From positions 124,001-188,000 of the forward strand of contig NZ_LWLE01000037.1 in assembly GCF_001905125.1 (NCBI RefSeq): a DNA stretch of 64,000 bases. The letters run 5' to 3'. Below the pieces are notes generated by a model, which was not told the origin of the DNA, searched no databases, and saw nothing but the letters and a program-made list of their open reading frames with translations. The DNA is from Streptomyces sp. TSRI0281. GTDB taxonomy: Bacteria; Actinomycetota; Actinomycetes; Streptomycetales; Streptomycetaceae. The position numbers and the translations under genes are program-made. Positions within the stretch are counted from its first letter, which is position 1; the number at the start of each line of letters is the position of its first letter. Positions 16,696 through 25,596 of the stretch are shown in pieces.

Positions 16696-18044
16696 CCGGA
16701 AGGGCCGCCTTGAACCACGAAGACCTCTCCACCGTCATGGCTCCGTCGCCGGCGGCGACGGAGCAGGTAGGCATGGAAATCGAGTCCGGCCTCGTCTCAC
16801 CCGACACCGGGCGTGCCACTCCCTACGAGGGCAAGAACGGGACGCTGGCGGTCCTGGAGACAGTTCTTGAGGAGTGGGGCGGTGAGCGTCTGGAGGATGC
16901 GGGACTGCTGACCGGTATCCGGCTGGAGAGCGGCACTCAGATCACCCTCGAACACGGCGGGCAGGTGGAATACTCATCGACCCCCGCGCCCAATCTGCAG
17001 AGCGCGGTGGATGACGCACGCGACACGTTGCAGCGGCTCGCGGATCTTGTCGGCCGGTTCGGTCTGGCGCTCCTGCCCGGCGCCAACCTCCCCTTCGACG
17101 ACACCGCCACCATCGGCTGGGTGCCCTCCACCCGCGGCGGGCTCATGCGTGACTTCTTCCAGCGCCTGGGACCCGCCGGGAGCGGCGCCGAACAGATCAT
17201 GACGACATCGCTCTCCACCCAGGTCCACGTGGACTACTTGGACAGGCAGGACTTCAGCCACAAACTGCGCATGCACACGGCCGCCGCCCCCGTAGTAGCC
17301 GCGCTATTGGTCAACTCACCGCTCCAGGGCGGGCTTTCGAACGGACTCCTGTCGCACCGCTCGGACGCGTGGCTGCGCATGGACCCGCGCCGCTGCGGCA
17401 CGCTGCCCCCTGCCCTGCGCCCGGACGTCGGGATCGAAGATGTCGTCGACTGGGCCCTGCAGGTTCCCATGCTCTACCACCGGGCCGCCGACGGCGCGTA
17501 CCACGCGGCCCCCGACCGCTCCTTCGCCACCATCCTGGACAAGGGCTTCGACGACGGAACCATGCCCACGATGCATGACTGGAATGCTCACCTGTCGCAG
17601 ATCTGGACGAATGTTCATGTACGCAGCACCCTCGAACTGCGCGGTGCCGACGGACCTCATTTCCACCACATCCCAGCCGTGCCGGCCTTGTGGGTAGGTC
17701 TCAGCTACCACGCACCGTCACGCGACGCCGCCTGGAACCTGCTCGGCCACCACACCCTGCGGGACCACGAAGATGCCCTGCGCAACCTCCCACGCGAAGG
17801 ACTGCGGACGAGGCTGGGCAACGACCGTATCCACGATCTCGCCACAGAACTGCTCCGCCTGGCCCGCCAGGGTCTGACGGCCCGGGTCAGAGCCGGCCTG
17901 GAACCCGCCCGGGTAGTGGACTACCTCGACCCGCTCGACGAAATCCTCGCCACGGGACGGACCTTCGCGGAACAGACCCTGCACCTCTGGGAGACGGATC
18001 TGCGCCGAGACCCCCAACGGTATGTGACGGCATTCCGCGTCTGA
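16692..18044 (+). CDS. glutamate-cysteine ligase-like (GCS2 family) amide ligase
   Basis: A 450-residue ATP-dependent carboxylate-amine ligase of the glutamine-synthetase-like fold, GshA/EgtA type. Visible family marks are VGMEIESGLVSPDTGRATPY near the N terminus (metal/ATP glutamates), STQVHVDYLDRQDF (substrate and metal site) and the HVRSTLELRGADG segment. It should join the gamma-carboxylate of Glu, or a related acid, to an amino group. Coupling to an amine oxidase instead of an ergothioneine or mycothiol gene suggests a secondary-metabolite role, so I give no egtA or gshA symbol. Confidence 0.83.
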   Translation: MTGRAALNHEDLSTVMAPSPAATEQVGMEIESGLVSPDTGRATPYEGKNGTLAVLETVLEEWGGERLEDAGLLTGIRLESGTQITLEHGGQVEYSSTPAPNLQSAVDDARDTLQRLADLVGRFGLALLPGANLPFDDTATIGWVPSTRGGLMRDFFQRLGPAGSGAEQIMTTSLSTQVHVDYLDRQDFSHKLRMHTAAAPVVAALLVNSPLQGGLSNGLLSHRSDAWLRMDPRRCGTLPPALRPDVGIEDVVDWALQVPMLYHRAADGAYHAAPDRSFATILDKGFDDGTMPTMHDWNAHLSQIWTNVHVRSTLELRGADGPHFHHIPAVPALWVGLSYHAPSRDAAWNLLGHHTLRDHEDALRNLPREGLRTRLGNDRIHDLATELLRLARQGLTARVRAGLEPARVVDYLDPLDEILATGRTFAEQTLHLWETDLRRDPQRYVTAFRV

Positions 18045-18478
18045 AGAGCGTTCCGTCCTGGCGAGAGCGCTCGGCAACGCGGCGACGCCACGGATGGCTA
18101 CGGGCGTTGGCCCATGGAGAAGCGGTACGACAGGCCCCGGCGGGCCTGCGACGGTCCGGGTGCGCCGAGGGCGGAGCCCCCCGCCCCGAGTACCGCCCGC
18201 TGCGCCACGACCCGTCCCACCTCGTCCTGTTCTGCGAGGTGGGGCAGGCCCTACCCCCAAGCCTGCGGTGTCCCCCAGTGACCGGGCGACCGCCGGTAAG
18301 AAAGGGTGAGGGGCAGGACAACAGCATCTGAGATGTCGTCCTGGCCGGTCCAGCAACTGTGGCGGAACCGCGCATCGAACGTCCTGGTTCCGGGGCTCTG
18401 TCGCGCCGAACTCCTCAACCGGCGAACCCGCAGGGACCGGCGCGCCGTCACACACTCCAGCGAGCCGAAGGAACCTCC
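18045..18478. other. gene-free stretch
   Basis: A very GC-rich spacer with no recognisable gene, strong hairpin or promoter on either strand. Confidence 0.4.
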
Positions 18479-19354
18479 TTGCACAGCCCCGTAGCCCCGA
18501 CGCGATACGCCGGTATCTCCGCCCGCACACCGGCAGTGCTCGTCACCCTCGCTGTGGCCCTCGTCGCCGCTCTCGTCGCCGCATTCGTCGTCGCCCCGGG
18601 CATGCTGGCGGCGAGCGGGGCGGACGACGGCCTCGCTGATAGTCACCACCTCACCGAAGCCGTCCGCGAGGCGCTCGTCGGGTACTGGAGTTCCGGCGAC
18701 CGGGAATTGTCCCCGGACTTGGAGAGGGTGGTCGACTACTGGTTCCGCTACCACGTGGTCAAGGCCGTGATCGCTGCGATCCTGCTGCTCGTACTCGTTG
18801 CGTTCGGTGTTCGCCTCTGGAAGGCGTTCCTGAAGGCCGGCGGTCCAGGAGCGGGGAGAAGAGCCGCCCTCGCGTCGGCCGGCGTTCTTGTCACGATGCT
18901 CGCGCTGCTCTCGTTGGTGACGCTCATGGCCAACATCCAGGGGGCGGTGGCGCCCCTCTCCTCGCTGTTGCCGCTGCTGACGGTCGGCGCATCCGACGGC
19001 GAGCTCGCCGATACGCTCGATCAGGTCAGGCAGCAACTGGCCGACTCCCTGAGCACGGGTGCCCACACCTCACCCGCCCTTGACCTGATGACCAGCGACT
19101 TCGCTCGGTATCACGTAGCGATGGCCGTTGTCGGTTCGATCGTGGCGCTCGTCCTCATCGGCATGAGCGTCGCGCTGTGGATGAGGTTTGCGAGGACGGA
19201 GTCGTCCGACAGGCGGACCAGGCGCGTGTGGGGGTCGTTCGGAGCTCTCTCCGCGTTGTTGTCGCTGTTCGTCATCGTTGTCGCTGTGGCGAACACGGCC
19301 ACCGCGGCAGATCCGGCACCGGCACTCCTGGCCTTCTTCGAAGGCGGATGGTGA
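18479..19354 (+). CDS. hypothetical membrane protein, about five TM segments
   Basis: A 291-residue protein. I choose TTG 18479 because GAAGGA lies 6 bp upstream. Hydrophobic segments are centred near residues 25, 95, 130, 220 and 265. TM1 is VLVTLAVALVAALVAAFVVA and the last contains LLSLFVIVVAVANTATAADP. Two extracytoplasmic loops of about 60 residues separate them and share a pattern (L-x-D-x-V...SPDL/SPAL...YWFRYHVVKA / DFARYHVAMA), suggesting an internal duplication. No function is known. Confidence 0.72.
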   Translation: MHSPVAPTRYAGISARTPAVLVTLAVALVAALVAAFVVAPGMLAASGADDGLADSHHLTEAVREALVGYWSSGDRELSPDLERVVDYWFRYHVVKAVIAAILLLVLVAFGVRLWKAFLKAGGPGAGRRAALASAGVLVTMLALLSLVTLMANIQGAVAPLSSLLPLLTVGASDGELADTLDQVRQQLADSLSTGAHTSPALDLMTSDFARYHVAMAVVGSIVALVLIGMSVALWMRFARTESSDRRTRRVWGSFGALSALLSLFVIVVAVANTATAADPAPALLAFFEGGW

Positions 19355-19424
19355 TTCGTCCCGCGGGCGACTCGAATCGATCGCGCCGGGCGCGGGCGGT
19401 GATCAGGCGGAAGCCGGACGGAGG

Positions 19425-19922
19425 TCAGGCCGTCGGCGCGTCGGCCACGCGGCGCTCGCCGCCGTTGCGCCGCTGCCACGCCTTGTAGACATCGGTGGCG
19501 GCATCGCGTGCCTCGTGGCACATGGGCAGGCGTCGCTCGGTGTAGTCCTTGGCGAACTCGCCATAGAAGGAGTCGAGTTCGAAGTACTTGCGGTCGTCGA
19601 CGTAGTGCGGCTCGTAGGCGTCCCGGGTGGTCAGGAAGACGACTTCGTCCGGGGAACAGTAATAGAGCGAGCCCAGGCACATCGGGCACGGGTGCGCGAG
19701 GACGTAGATGGTGGCGCCGGTCAGATGCTCGGTGCCGAGCTTGGTGCAGGCGTCGCGGATGGCGAGGATCTCGGCGTGCGCGGTGGGGTCGCTGGTCTGC
19801 GCGACCAGGTTCGGGCTCTCCGCCAGGATCTGGCCGTCCTTGACGATGACGGTCGCGAACGGGCGGCCGCCCTCTTCGACGTTGCGGCGGGCGATATCGA
19901 TCGTGCGCTGTGCGAAGTCCAT
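19425..19922 (-). CDS. nucleoside/guanine deaminase-like zinc enzyme
   Basis: A 165-residue cytidine-deaminase-fold protein. The zinc and catalytic motifs TAHAEILAIRDA (HAE) and PCPMCLGS (PCxxC) are both present. GGAGGA lies 6 bp before the ATG. The length and the C-terminal segment resemble bacterial guanine deaminases. It is the third gene after cynT and cynS in the same direction (120-bp gap), which is not a standard cyn operon member. A link between base deamination and cyanate/carbamate chemistry is inference. Confidence 0.83.
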   Translation of the reverse strand: MDFAQRTIDIARRNVEEGGRPFATVIVKDGQILAESPNLVAQTSDPTAHAEILAIRDACTKLGTEHLTGATIYVLAHPCPMCLGSLYYCSPDEVVFLTTRDAYEPHYVDDRKYFELDSFYGEFAKDYTERRLPMCHEARDAATDVYKAWQRRNGGERRVADAPTA

Positions 19923-20042
19923 GGAGTTCCTCCGGGGATGGGGCGGCGGGGCCGCCCGGCGGGTGATGAGGATGGAGGCCGGGGCGGGCGGGTGGCATCA
20001 CTTACGGTGGCCCGCCCCGGGTTCGGCCTGGCGGAAGCCTGG

Positions 20043-20513
20043 TCAGAAGGGCTTGGTCGGCAGGTACTTGCCGTCCAGGGTGATGACGGCGCGCTCGCCG
20101 CCCTCGGGGTCGGCGACCTTCTTCACGTCGAGCTTGAAGTTGATGGCGCTGATGATTCCGTCGCCGAGCTGCTCGTGGACCAGCGCCTTGAGGGTGGTGC
20201 CGTAGACCTGGAGCATCTCGTAGAAGCGGTAGATGGTCGGGTCGGTGGGGATGCCGCCGGGAATGGATCCGCGGGTCGGGATCGTCTGCAGGATCATCAC
20301 GTCGTCGGCATCCAGATCCAGGAGCTCGGCGACGGCCTTGGCCGAAGCCTCGGGCAGCGGGTGCTGGCCGAGCACGGCGGCGGTGACGAACGCGACGGAG
20401 AAGCCCGCGACGTCGGCGATCTGCTGCCACGACAGGTCCTTGCGCACCTTGGCATCAACGGCCTTGATGGACAGGGCCTGACGGGCGGAGTTGTCGAACT
20501 GGGCGTGCACCAT
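20043..20513 (-). CDS. cynS: cyanate hydratase (cyanase)
   Basis: A 156-residue cyanase, the full family length. It converts cyanate and bicarbonate to carbamate, which decays to ammonia and CO2. The catalytic residues of the E. coli enzyme are in place at the same numbers: Arg96 and Glu99 in YRFYEML and Ser122 in GDGIISAI. The N-terminal HTH-like domain and the C-terminal KYLPTKPF tail are typical. It sits downstream of a carbonic anhydrase gene and a divergent LysR regulator, as in the E. coli cyn operon. Confidence 0.96.
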   Translation of the reverse strand: MVHAQFDNSARQALSIKAVDAKVRKDLSWQQIADVAGFSVAFVTAAVLGQHPLPEASAKAVAELLDLDADDVMILQTIPTRGSIPGGIPTDPTIYRFYEMLQVYGTTLKALVHEQLGDGIISAINFKLDVKKVADPEGGERAVITLDGKYLPTKPF

Positions 20514-20633
20514 GAGAAGTGTTCCTTTCGGTTGGTGCCGCTCGCCGAGAGAAGGGGGAACGGCGGGTATTGGGGTTCAGGCAGTGCTCCCGGGACGGTC
20601 CGGGGCACAGGAGCAGGTTTTCGAGGCCCGGTG

Positions 20634-21233
20634 TCAGGCGGCGCGGGCGGCCGGCCGGGAAGCCTCCAGGTCCTCGACGGCGCCTGTGGGTATGTCGTAG
20701 ACCCAACCGTGCAGGGTGACCGTGCCCGCGGCCAGGGCGCGTGCCACCGAGGGGTGGGTGGCCAGGTTCACCAGCTGGGCGCGCACGTTCCCCCGCACCA
20801 GGGCATTCACCTGCTCGGCACCGGTCTCGGCAGCGGCGCGGGCTCGGGAGGCATCCGCGTGACGCAGCCAGTCCGCGATCGCCGGGGCGGCGCTGAGGTC
20901 GTGGTGCTCGGCGAGGGCGGTCATCGCGCCGCAGGCGGAGTGCCCGCAGACCACGATGTCGCTCACTCCCAGGACGGCGACGGCGTACTCGACGCTGGCC
21001 GCCACGCCGTCCGGGCCCGGCGTGTAGGCGGGGACGAGGTTTCCGGCGGTGCGGATGACGAACAGCTCGCCCGGCTCGCTCTGGGTGATCAGCTCCGGCA
21101 CCACACGGGCGTCGGAGCAGCTGATGAACAGTGTGGTCGGGCGGTGGGTATCGGCCAGGTGGGCGAAGAGCTCCTCCTTGGCCGGGTAGACGTCCCGCTG
21201 GAATCGCGCGACGCCGTCGGTGAGGTCTTGCAT
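20634..21233 (-). CDS. cynT: beta-class carbonic anhydrase of the cyanate operon
   Basis: A 199-residue beta-carbonic anhydrase. The zinc ligands and Asp/Arg dyad are visible in ISCSDARVVPE, and the second ligand pair in VCGHSACGAM. I start at MQDLTDG because GAAGGAAG precedes it; the longer frame upstream has no such signal. It supplies bicarbonate for cyanase and recovers CO2. The gene order cynT-cynS-deaminase, divergent from a LysR gene, supports the cyn assignment. Confidence 0.93.
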   Translation of the reverse strand: MQDLTDGVARFQRDVYPAKEELFAHLADTHRPTTLFISCSDARVVPELITQSEPGELFVIRTAGNLVPAYTPGPDGVAASVEYAVAVLGVSDIVVCGHSACGAMTALAEHHDLSAAPAIADWLRHADASRARAAAETGAEQVNALVRGNVRAQLVNLATHPSVARALAAGTVTLHGWVYDIPTGAVEDLEASRPAARAA

Positions 21234-21300
21234 GGTCACTTCCTTCGGTGGGTGTCCGCCCCGTGGGGCTGACGAGATCCACCATGCATGACCTGTACCT

Positions 21301-21348
21301 ATAGCGTCCAAGACGCAATATCAATGCTTGCTATCGATGACATCTATA
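21301..21348. promoter_or_regulatory. two dyads in the cynR-cynT intergenic region
   Basis: ATAGCGTC-caa-GACGCAAT (21301-21318) and TATCGAT-gac-ATCTATA (21332-21348) are imperfect dyads, each with a 3-bp spacer, about 31 bp apart. They lie between the divergent cynR and cynT genes in an AT-rich pocket. They fit the activation-site and regulatory-site pair of a LysR regulator. Confidence 0.5.
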
Positions 21349-21356
21349 GTTGAGTC

Positions 21357-22262
21357 ATGACCCCGGACCTCCGCCATCTGCGGTACCTGCTCGCCGTGGC
21401 CGAGCACGCCAGCTTCACCCGCGCCGCCGAAGAACTGCGTATCTCCCAGCCCACGCTCTCCCAGCAGATCAAACAGCTGGAACGCGCCGTCGGCGCACAG
21501 CTCCTCGACCGCAGCGGGCGCACCGTACGCCTCACCGACGCCGGCGAGACCTACACCCACTACGCCCGCCACGCCCTCCATGACCTGGCCGCCGCAGAGC
21601 GTGCCGTTCTGGACGTCGCGGACCTCTCCCGCGGCCACCTCCGACTGGCGCTCACGCCCACCTTCACCGCCTACCTCATCGGCCCTCTCACCGCCGAGCT
21701 CCACTCCCGCCACCCCGGCATCACCCTGAACGTCAAGGAGATGCCCCAGGACCGCATCGAGACCGGCCTGCTGTCCGACGAACTCGACCTCGGCATCGCC
21801 TTCCACGGCCCCCACCTGCCCGGCATCGCCGCGACTCCCTTGTTCACCGAAACCCTCAGCCTCGTCACCGGCACCCGGCAGGCCGGGACCGAGCCCAAGG
21901 AGCCGATGCCTGTCCACGACCTCAGCAACAGCCAACTCGCGCTGCTCAGCGGCGACTTCGCCACGCGCAGCCATATCGATGACTACTTCAGCACCCACCG
22001 GGTGAAGCCGAGCATCACCGTGGAGGCCAACTCCATCCAGGCCCTCACCGAAATCGTCCGGCGCACCGAACTGGCCACCGTCCTGCCCGACGCCATCACC
22101 CACGACCACCCCCACCTCACACCCGTCCCCCTGGAACCGGCCCTGCCCACCCGCACCGCCGCGCTCCTGCGACGGGAAAGCGCGTACCGGAGCGCCGCCG
22201 CCCGCGCCTTCACCCGCCTCACCCAGCACATCGTCCATGCCCGCCGCTACTCCCCCGCCTGA
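21357..22262 (+). CDS. cynR: LysR-type regulator of the cyanate operon
   Basis: A 301-residue LysR protein. The winged HTH is at residues 1-65 (LRHLRYLLAVAEHASFTRAA and SQPTLSQQIKQLE). The inducer-binding domain has RGHLRLALTPTFTAYLIGPL and LSDELDLGIAFHGPH, as in CynR. It is divergent from cynT across 123 bp holding two dyads. The expected inducer is cyanate. The start codon has no Shine-Dalgarno sequence and may be read from a leaderless or short-leader transcript. Confidence 0.88.
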   Translation: MTPDLRHLRYLLAVAEHASFTRAAEELRISQPTLSQQIKQLERAVGAQLLDRSGRTVRLTDAGETYTHYARHALHDLAAAERAVLDVADLSRGHLRLALTPTFTAYLIGPLTAELHSRHPGITLNVKEMPQDRIETGLLSDELDLGIAFHGPHLPGIAATPLFTETLSLVTGTRQAGTEPKEPMPVHDLSNSQLALLSGDFATRSHIDDYFSTHRVKPSITVEANSIQALTEIVRRTELATVLPDAITHDHPHLTPVPLEPALPTRTAALLRRESAYRSAAARAFTRLTQHIVHARRYSPA

Positions 22263-22476
22263 CCCGCACAACCGCGGGACGAGCCGGCCGTACAACCTGG
22301 CGTCGAGGCGCACGTACCGTCCGTGTCACCGCCGCCGGTGCCCGACGACGGCGCGGCCGAATCTCGCGAACAGCAGCGCGACTGCGGGTGCGCCTTGAGG
22401 GCGCAGATGTGGTGACGGCGGGCCCGGGTCGGGACGTGGAGTGAAGTGGAGTGAAGTGGTCACTGCAGGAGGTGGT

Positions 22477-22908
22477 TCAGCTGTAGTCGTTCTTCTTGAG
22501 CTCGACCACCCAGGCGCGGCGCTCGCAGATCTTCGCGTCACGCATGCGGAACACCTCGGCCATCGACATGCGGATCACCTCTCCCGTCTCGCGCTTCACC
22601 GTTCCGGTGAGCTCCGCCATGACCACGTCGTCCTCCTCGACCATGCGCACGACCTCCAATTGGGGCGGCGGGACGAAACCCGGGCCTTCGATGGCGGCGT
22701 CGTACGCCTCCTTGCCGGTCAGGCGGAAGCCGCCGAGCACCGCTTCGGGCAGAGCGGCATCCACCCCTGCGGCCCGCACCGTGTCCACCACATGCGCCAT
22801 GCCGGCCACCCTTATGGCGAGTCGATCCACGTCGCCCGTGTTGTCCCCGACGACGAGCCGCGGCGCGTAGAACCGGAAGAAGTCCGGCAACGAGCCCGCC
22901 ACGTCCAC
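22477..22908 (-). CDS. SnoaL/NTF2-like protein, probably N-terminally truncated
   Basis: A 143-residue NTF2-fold protein. The C-terminal sheet is clear: QLEVVRMVEEDDVVMAELTG and SMAEVFRMRDAKICERRAWV. The open frame continues upstream for about 20 codons of plausible sequence (AEANGIAVEEILPYSVDVAG) to a stop without an ATG, so I use the GTG at 22908. The missing first helix and the adjoining gene fragments suggest the 5' end was lost. Function unknown. Confidence 0.55.
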   Translation of the reverse strand: MDVAGSLPDFFRFYAPRLVVGDNTGDVDRLAIRVAGMAHVVDTVRAAGVDAALPEAVLGGFRLTGKEAYDAAIEGPGFVPPPQLEVVRMVEEDDVVMAELTGTVKRETGEVIRMSMAEVFRMRDAKICERRAWVVELKKNDYS

Positions 22909-23074
22909 CGAGTACGGCAGGATCTCCTCGACCGCGATGCCGTTCGCCTCGGCCCCGCCATCGAAGAAGCCAGGCCGTCATGCTCGTCCAGAACAGCTCC
23001 ATCCGGATCTGGTACTGCTGGGCGCCGCACTCGGCCACGAGGAAGACGCGGCTCGGGCCATCGCCGCCCTGTGA

Positions 23075-23386
23075 CGCACCCTCGCCGAAGGTCTGTGCGC
23101 CTCCGACCGGATCGACGACTGCCCGATCACCACGACATCACTCGGCACGGCAGGCCGCGTTCCGGACATTCAGATGGCCGCCGCGGAGGCATTCGCCCGC
23201 TGGAGGAGCCTCGTGCACGACAAGCTACGCTCCTCCGGCATAAGCGAAAGCTACGCACACGACCTGGCCCACACGGTGATCAGCGCAATCGAAGGCGCCG
23301 AACTGGCAGCGCAGGTTTTCCGAAGCAAGGAGCCACTGGAAATCGCGGGCAAGCGCCTCGCCCGATTGATCACGCTCCATCAATAA
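23075..23386 (+). pseudogene. C-terminal fragment of a TetR-family regulator
   Basis: The frame directly after a TGA (23072-23074) encodes RTLAEGLCASDRIDDCPITT, then AAAEAFARWRSLVHDKLRSS and VISAIEGAELAAQVFRSKEP. This matches the ligand-binding half of YxaF/LmrA-like TetR proteins, including the conserved 'D-x-CP(I/V)' segment. No HTH lies upstream; the preceding 95 bp in the same frame belong to something else. I conclude it is a decapitated TetR gene. Confidence 0.65.
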
Positions 23387-23392
23387 CCACGG

Positions 23393-23821
23393 CTACGCCT
23401 CGTGGGCGTGCTTCAGTGCCATCCGGGCAGCCACCACATCCCCGGAGCCCACGGTCTCCCAGAACGGGTGCGTCGACACCCTGACGGACAGCTCCAGCAG
23501 CCGGGCACGGTAGTCGGCGATCCGCTGTGCCTGCTCGTCCGAGTAGCCGGGGCTCTCGGGCTTGGCGGAGACGTAGGTGCTGTGGAGCTGCTTGTCCGTC
23601 TCCCACCCCGGCATCGGCTCCACCGACCACGGCAGGGTCCGGGCGTACTCCTCGTACTCGGCACGGGTCTGATGGAGGGCGAGCTGGGCCTCCCGCAGAT
23701 CCTGCGGGAAAGGGAAAACGACACTGTTCTTCGGCACACGCGAATGCTCCACCTGTTCGAATGCGCAACGCGAGCAGGCGCGCCGAAACATCTCATAACG
23801 CACAAAACCCGGCACATCCAC
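23393..23821 (-). CDS. conserved hypothetical protein
   Basis: Up to 142 residues, of which the last 115 (from VPKNSVVFPFPQDLREAQLA) look like a small conserved Streptomyces family: LHQTRAEYEEYARTLPWSVE, a GYSDEQAQRIADYRARLLEL helix and an ending similar to FWETVGSGDVVAARMALKH. The start is uncertain: the ATG at 23821 and the GTG at 23738 both lack a good ribosome-binding site. No function is known. It ends 6 bp from the TetR remnant. Confidence 0.55.
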   Translation of the reverse strand: MDVPGFVRYEMFRRACSRCAFEQVEHSRVPKNSVVFPFPQDLREAQLALHQTRAEYEEYARTLPWSVEPMPGWETDKQLHSTYVSAKPESPGYSDEQAQRIADYRARLLELSVRVSTHPFWETVGSGDVVAARMALKHAHEA

Positions 23822-24149
23822 TGCCAGTCAGCTTTCAGGGCACCACTCCATGCAGCACCCGACGCCGGTCGGTCGGCGGTGGAGAACTCGTTCGCCGGAG
23901 AGACCGCCAGACCGGCCCGCGACCGTACGGGGACGGGGTGCGGCTCATCGCCCTCGTCGGCCGGTTCCGCTGCCTGCGCAGTTTCCGGCCGACGATGTCC
24001 TCCACCCGCTCCCGGCAGGCCGCCGAGGACGCCGACAGCGCGGCATACGCCTACCCGGTTTCGGGGTACGCCGCCCTGGCGGGACGAACTGGGGCCCGTG
24101 GCACTGTCGTTGCTGGCCGAGCGGACAGGGACAGGGCGAAGGAGATCTC
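23822..24149. other. gene-free stretch
   Basis: No gene can be supported on either strand. Given the remnants on both sides it may be decayed coding sequence, but no family motif is readable. Confidence 0.35.
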
Positions 24150-25449
24150 TCACAGGGTGACCGGCAGGCTCAGCAGGTGGAAGCCGTCGGCCGGCCAGTG
24201 GCCGAACTCCAGTTCCTCGCGGGCGACTGCGAGCCGGAGGCTGTCGCGGCTGACGAACAGCCGGTCCAGGACGACAGAGGTGACGAGCCTGCCGAGCGCG
24301 GCGCCGATGCAGTAGTGCGCGCCGTGCCCGAAGGCCAGGTGGCCGTCGCCCCGGCCGAACTCGCGCGTGATGTCGAGCTGTTCGGCGCTCTCCCCGTACT
24401 CCTCGGAGTCCTGGTCGACGGCGAGCAGGGCCACCGTCACGGCCTCGCCCGTCTTCAAGGGGGTCCCCGCGAAGTCGAAGTCCTCCTCGGCGTACAGCGT
24501 GGCACCGATCCGTACGAGGGTGATGTGCCGCAGGAGTTCGGGCACGGCCCGCCGGAGCAGTTCGGGCTCGGCATGGAGCCTGGCCGCCTGCACGGGGTGG
24601 TCGAGCAGCGCGAGCGCGCCGTGGGCGAGGAAGAGCGCGGGCGGGGTGATACCGGTATCGATGAGCAGGAAGACAATGCCGGCCAGTTCGTCGTCGCTGA
24701 GCGGGCCCTCGCTCTCCCGGGCCCCTTCGACGAGAGCGGAGATCAGGTCCTCGGCGGAGGCGGCCCTGCGGCGGGCGATGAGCTCCTTGCAGTACTCCAC
24801 GATCCCGACCAGCGCCTCGCCCGTACGGCTTCCGTCGCCGTACGCGAAGTCGCGGATCCACGCGCAGACCTGGTCGCGGTCCCGCTCGTCGACACCGACG
24901 AGTTCGCAGATGACATGGGTGCTGAGGGGGTACGCGAACTCCCCGAGCAGATCCGTACGGCCGCCGTTCCGCTCCGCCGCCCAGCAGCCCGTCGGCGGTG
25001 CGCTCGACGAACTCGCGCAGGGCGGCGATCCTGCGGGCGGTGAACGCCCTGGTGAGCGGGGCGCGGCGGCGCGCGTGCTCCTCACCGTCGAAGAGGGCGA
25101 GATGTCCGGCGAAGTACTTCACGTATTCGGCGGGCAGGCCGGCGGAGGCGGCATCCATCAACTCGTCCTGCGGGCCGGCCTCTTCGCGTTCGCTCGGTAT
25201 CGCCCCGCGGTCAGGGACGAGCCGCGGCTCCGTGAGAGCGGCCTTGACGTCGGCGTACCGGGTGACGAGCCGGACGGGGGTCCGGAGGCCGGGGAGGACG
25301 ACTTGGGGCAGTTCGGGGCGCTCGCGAAGTTCCGCGTAGCCGGCGGCCGTGTTCTGGACCTGCTCAGGTGTGAGGTGGACGGTGGTCGTGACGGTCTGCC
25401 TTTCGCCTGCGTACCGGTGTTCCGGGGTGGAGCCCCGTCGTGAGGTCAT
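24150..25449 (-). pseudogene. cytochrome P450 interrupted by a frameshift
   Basis: Two overlapping minus-strand frames together make one P450 of about 430 residues. The first runs from ATG 25449 through VRLVTRYADVKAALTEPRLV and FDGEEHARRRAPLTRAFTAR to FVERTADGLLGG. The second resumes with ERNGGRTDLLGEFAYPLSTH and continues to the heme loop FGHGAHYCIG and the C terminus. The switch lies near 24971-24990 and needs one base fewer (or two more). The ExxR motif is intact (PELLRH). The I-helix is odd: LLIDTGITPPALF replaces the usual AGxxTT. The defect is a real mutation or a sequence error. Confidence 0.75.
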
Positions 25450-25596
25450 GCGGCAGAGCTTGGCCGCGCCCGGCTTCAGCCCGGCTTCACCTCGGTGTCA
25501 CCCCACGCGCCGCGGCTTCAGCTCCGGACCGTCCCGATCCTGCTCCGGCTCCAGCTCCGGCTCCGGCTCCGGGAGAAGGGTCCCTTGCGAGGGCTG
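25450..25596. repeat. short CTCCGG-rich simple repeat tract
   Basis: Between the P450 and MerR genes, 25539-25577 is a run of CTCCGG/CTCCAG hexamers (about five or six units). It is a low-complexity spacer. Confidence 0.5.

Noticed and set aside
16692..18044. Assignment of the GCS2 protein as EgtA (ergothioneine pathway)
   Set aside because: No egtB, egtC, egtD or egtE genes are adjacent and the coupled gene is an amine oxidase, so the pathway name is not supported.
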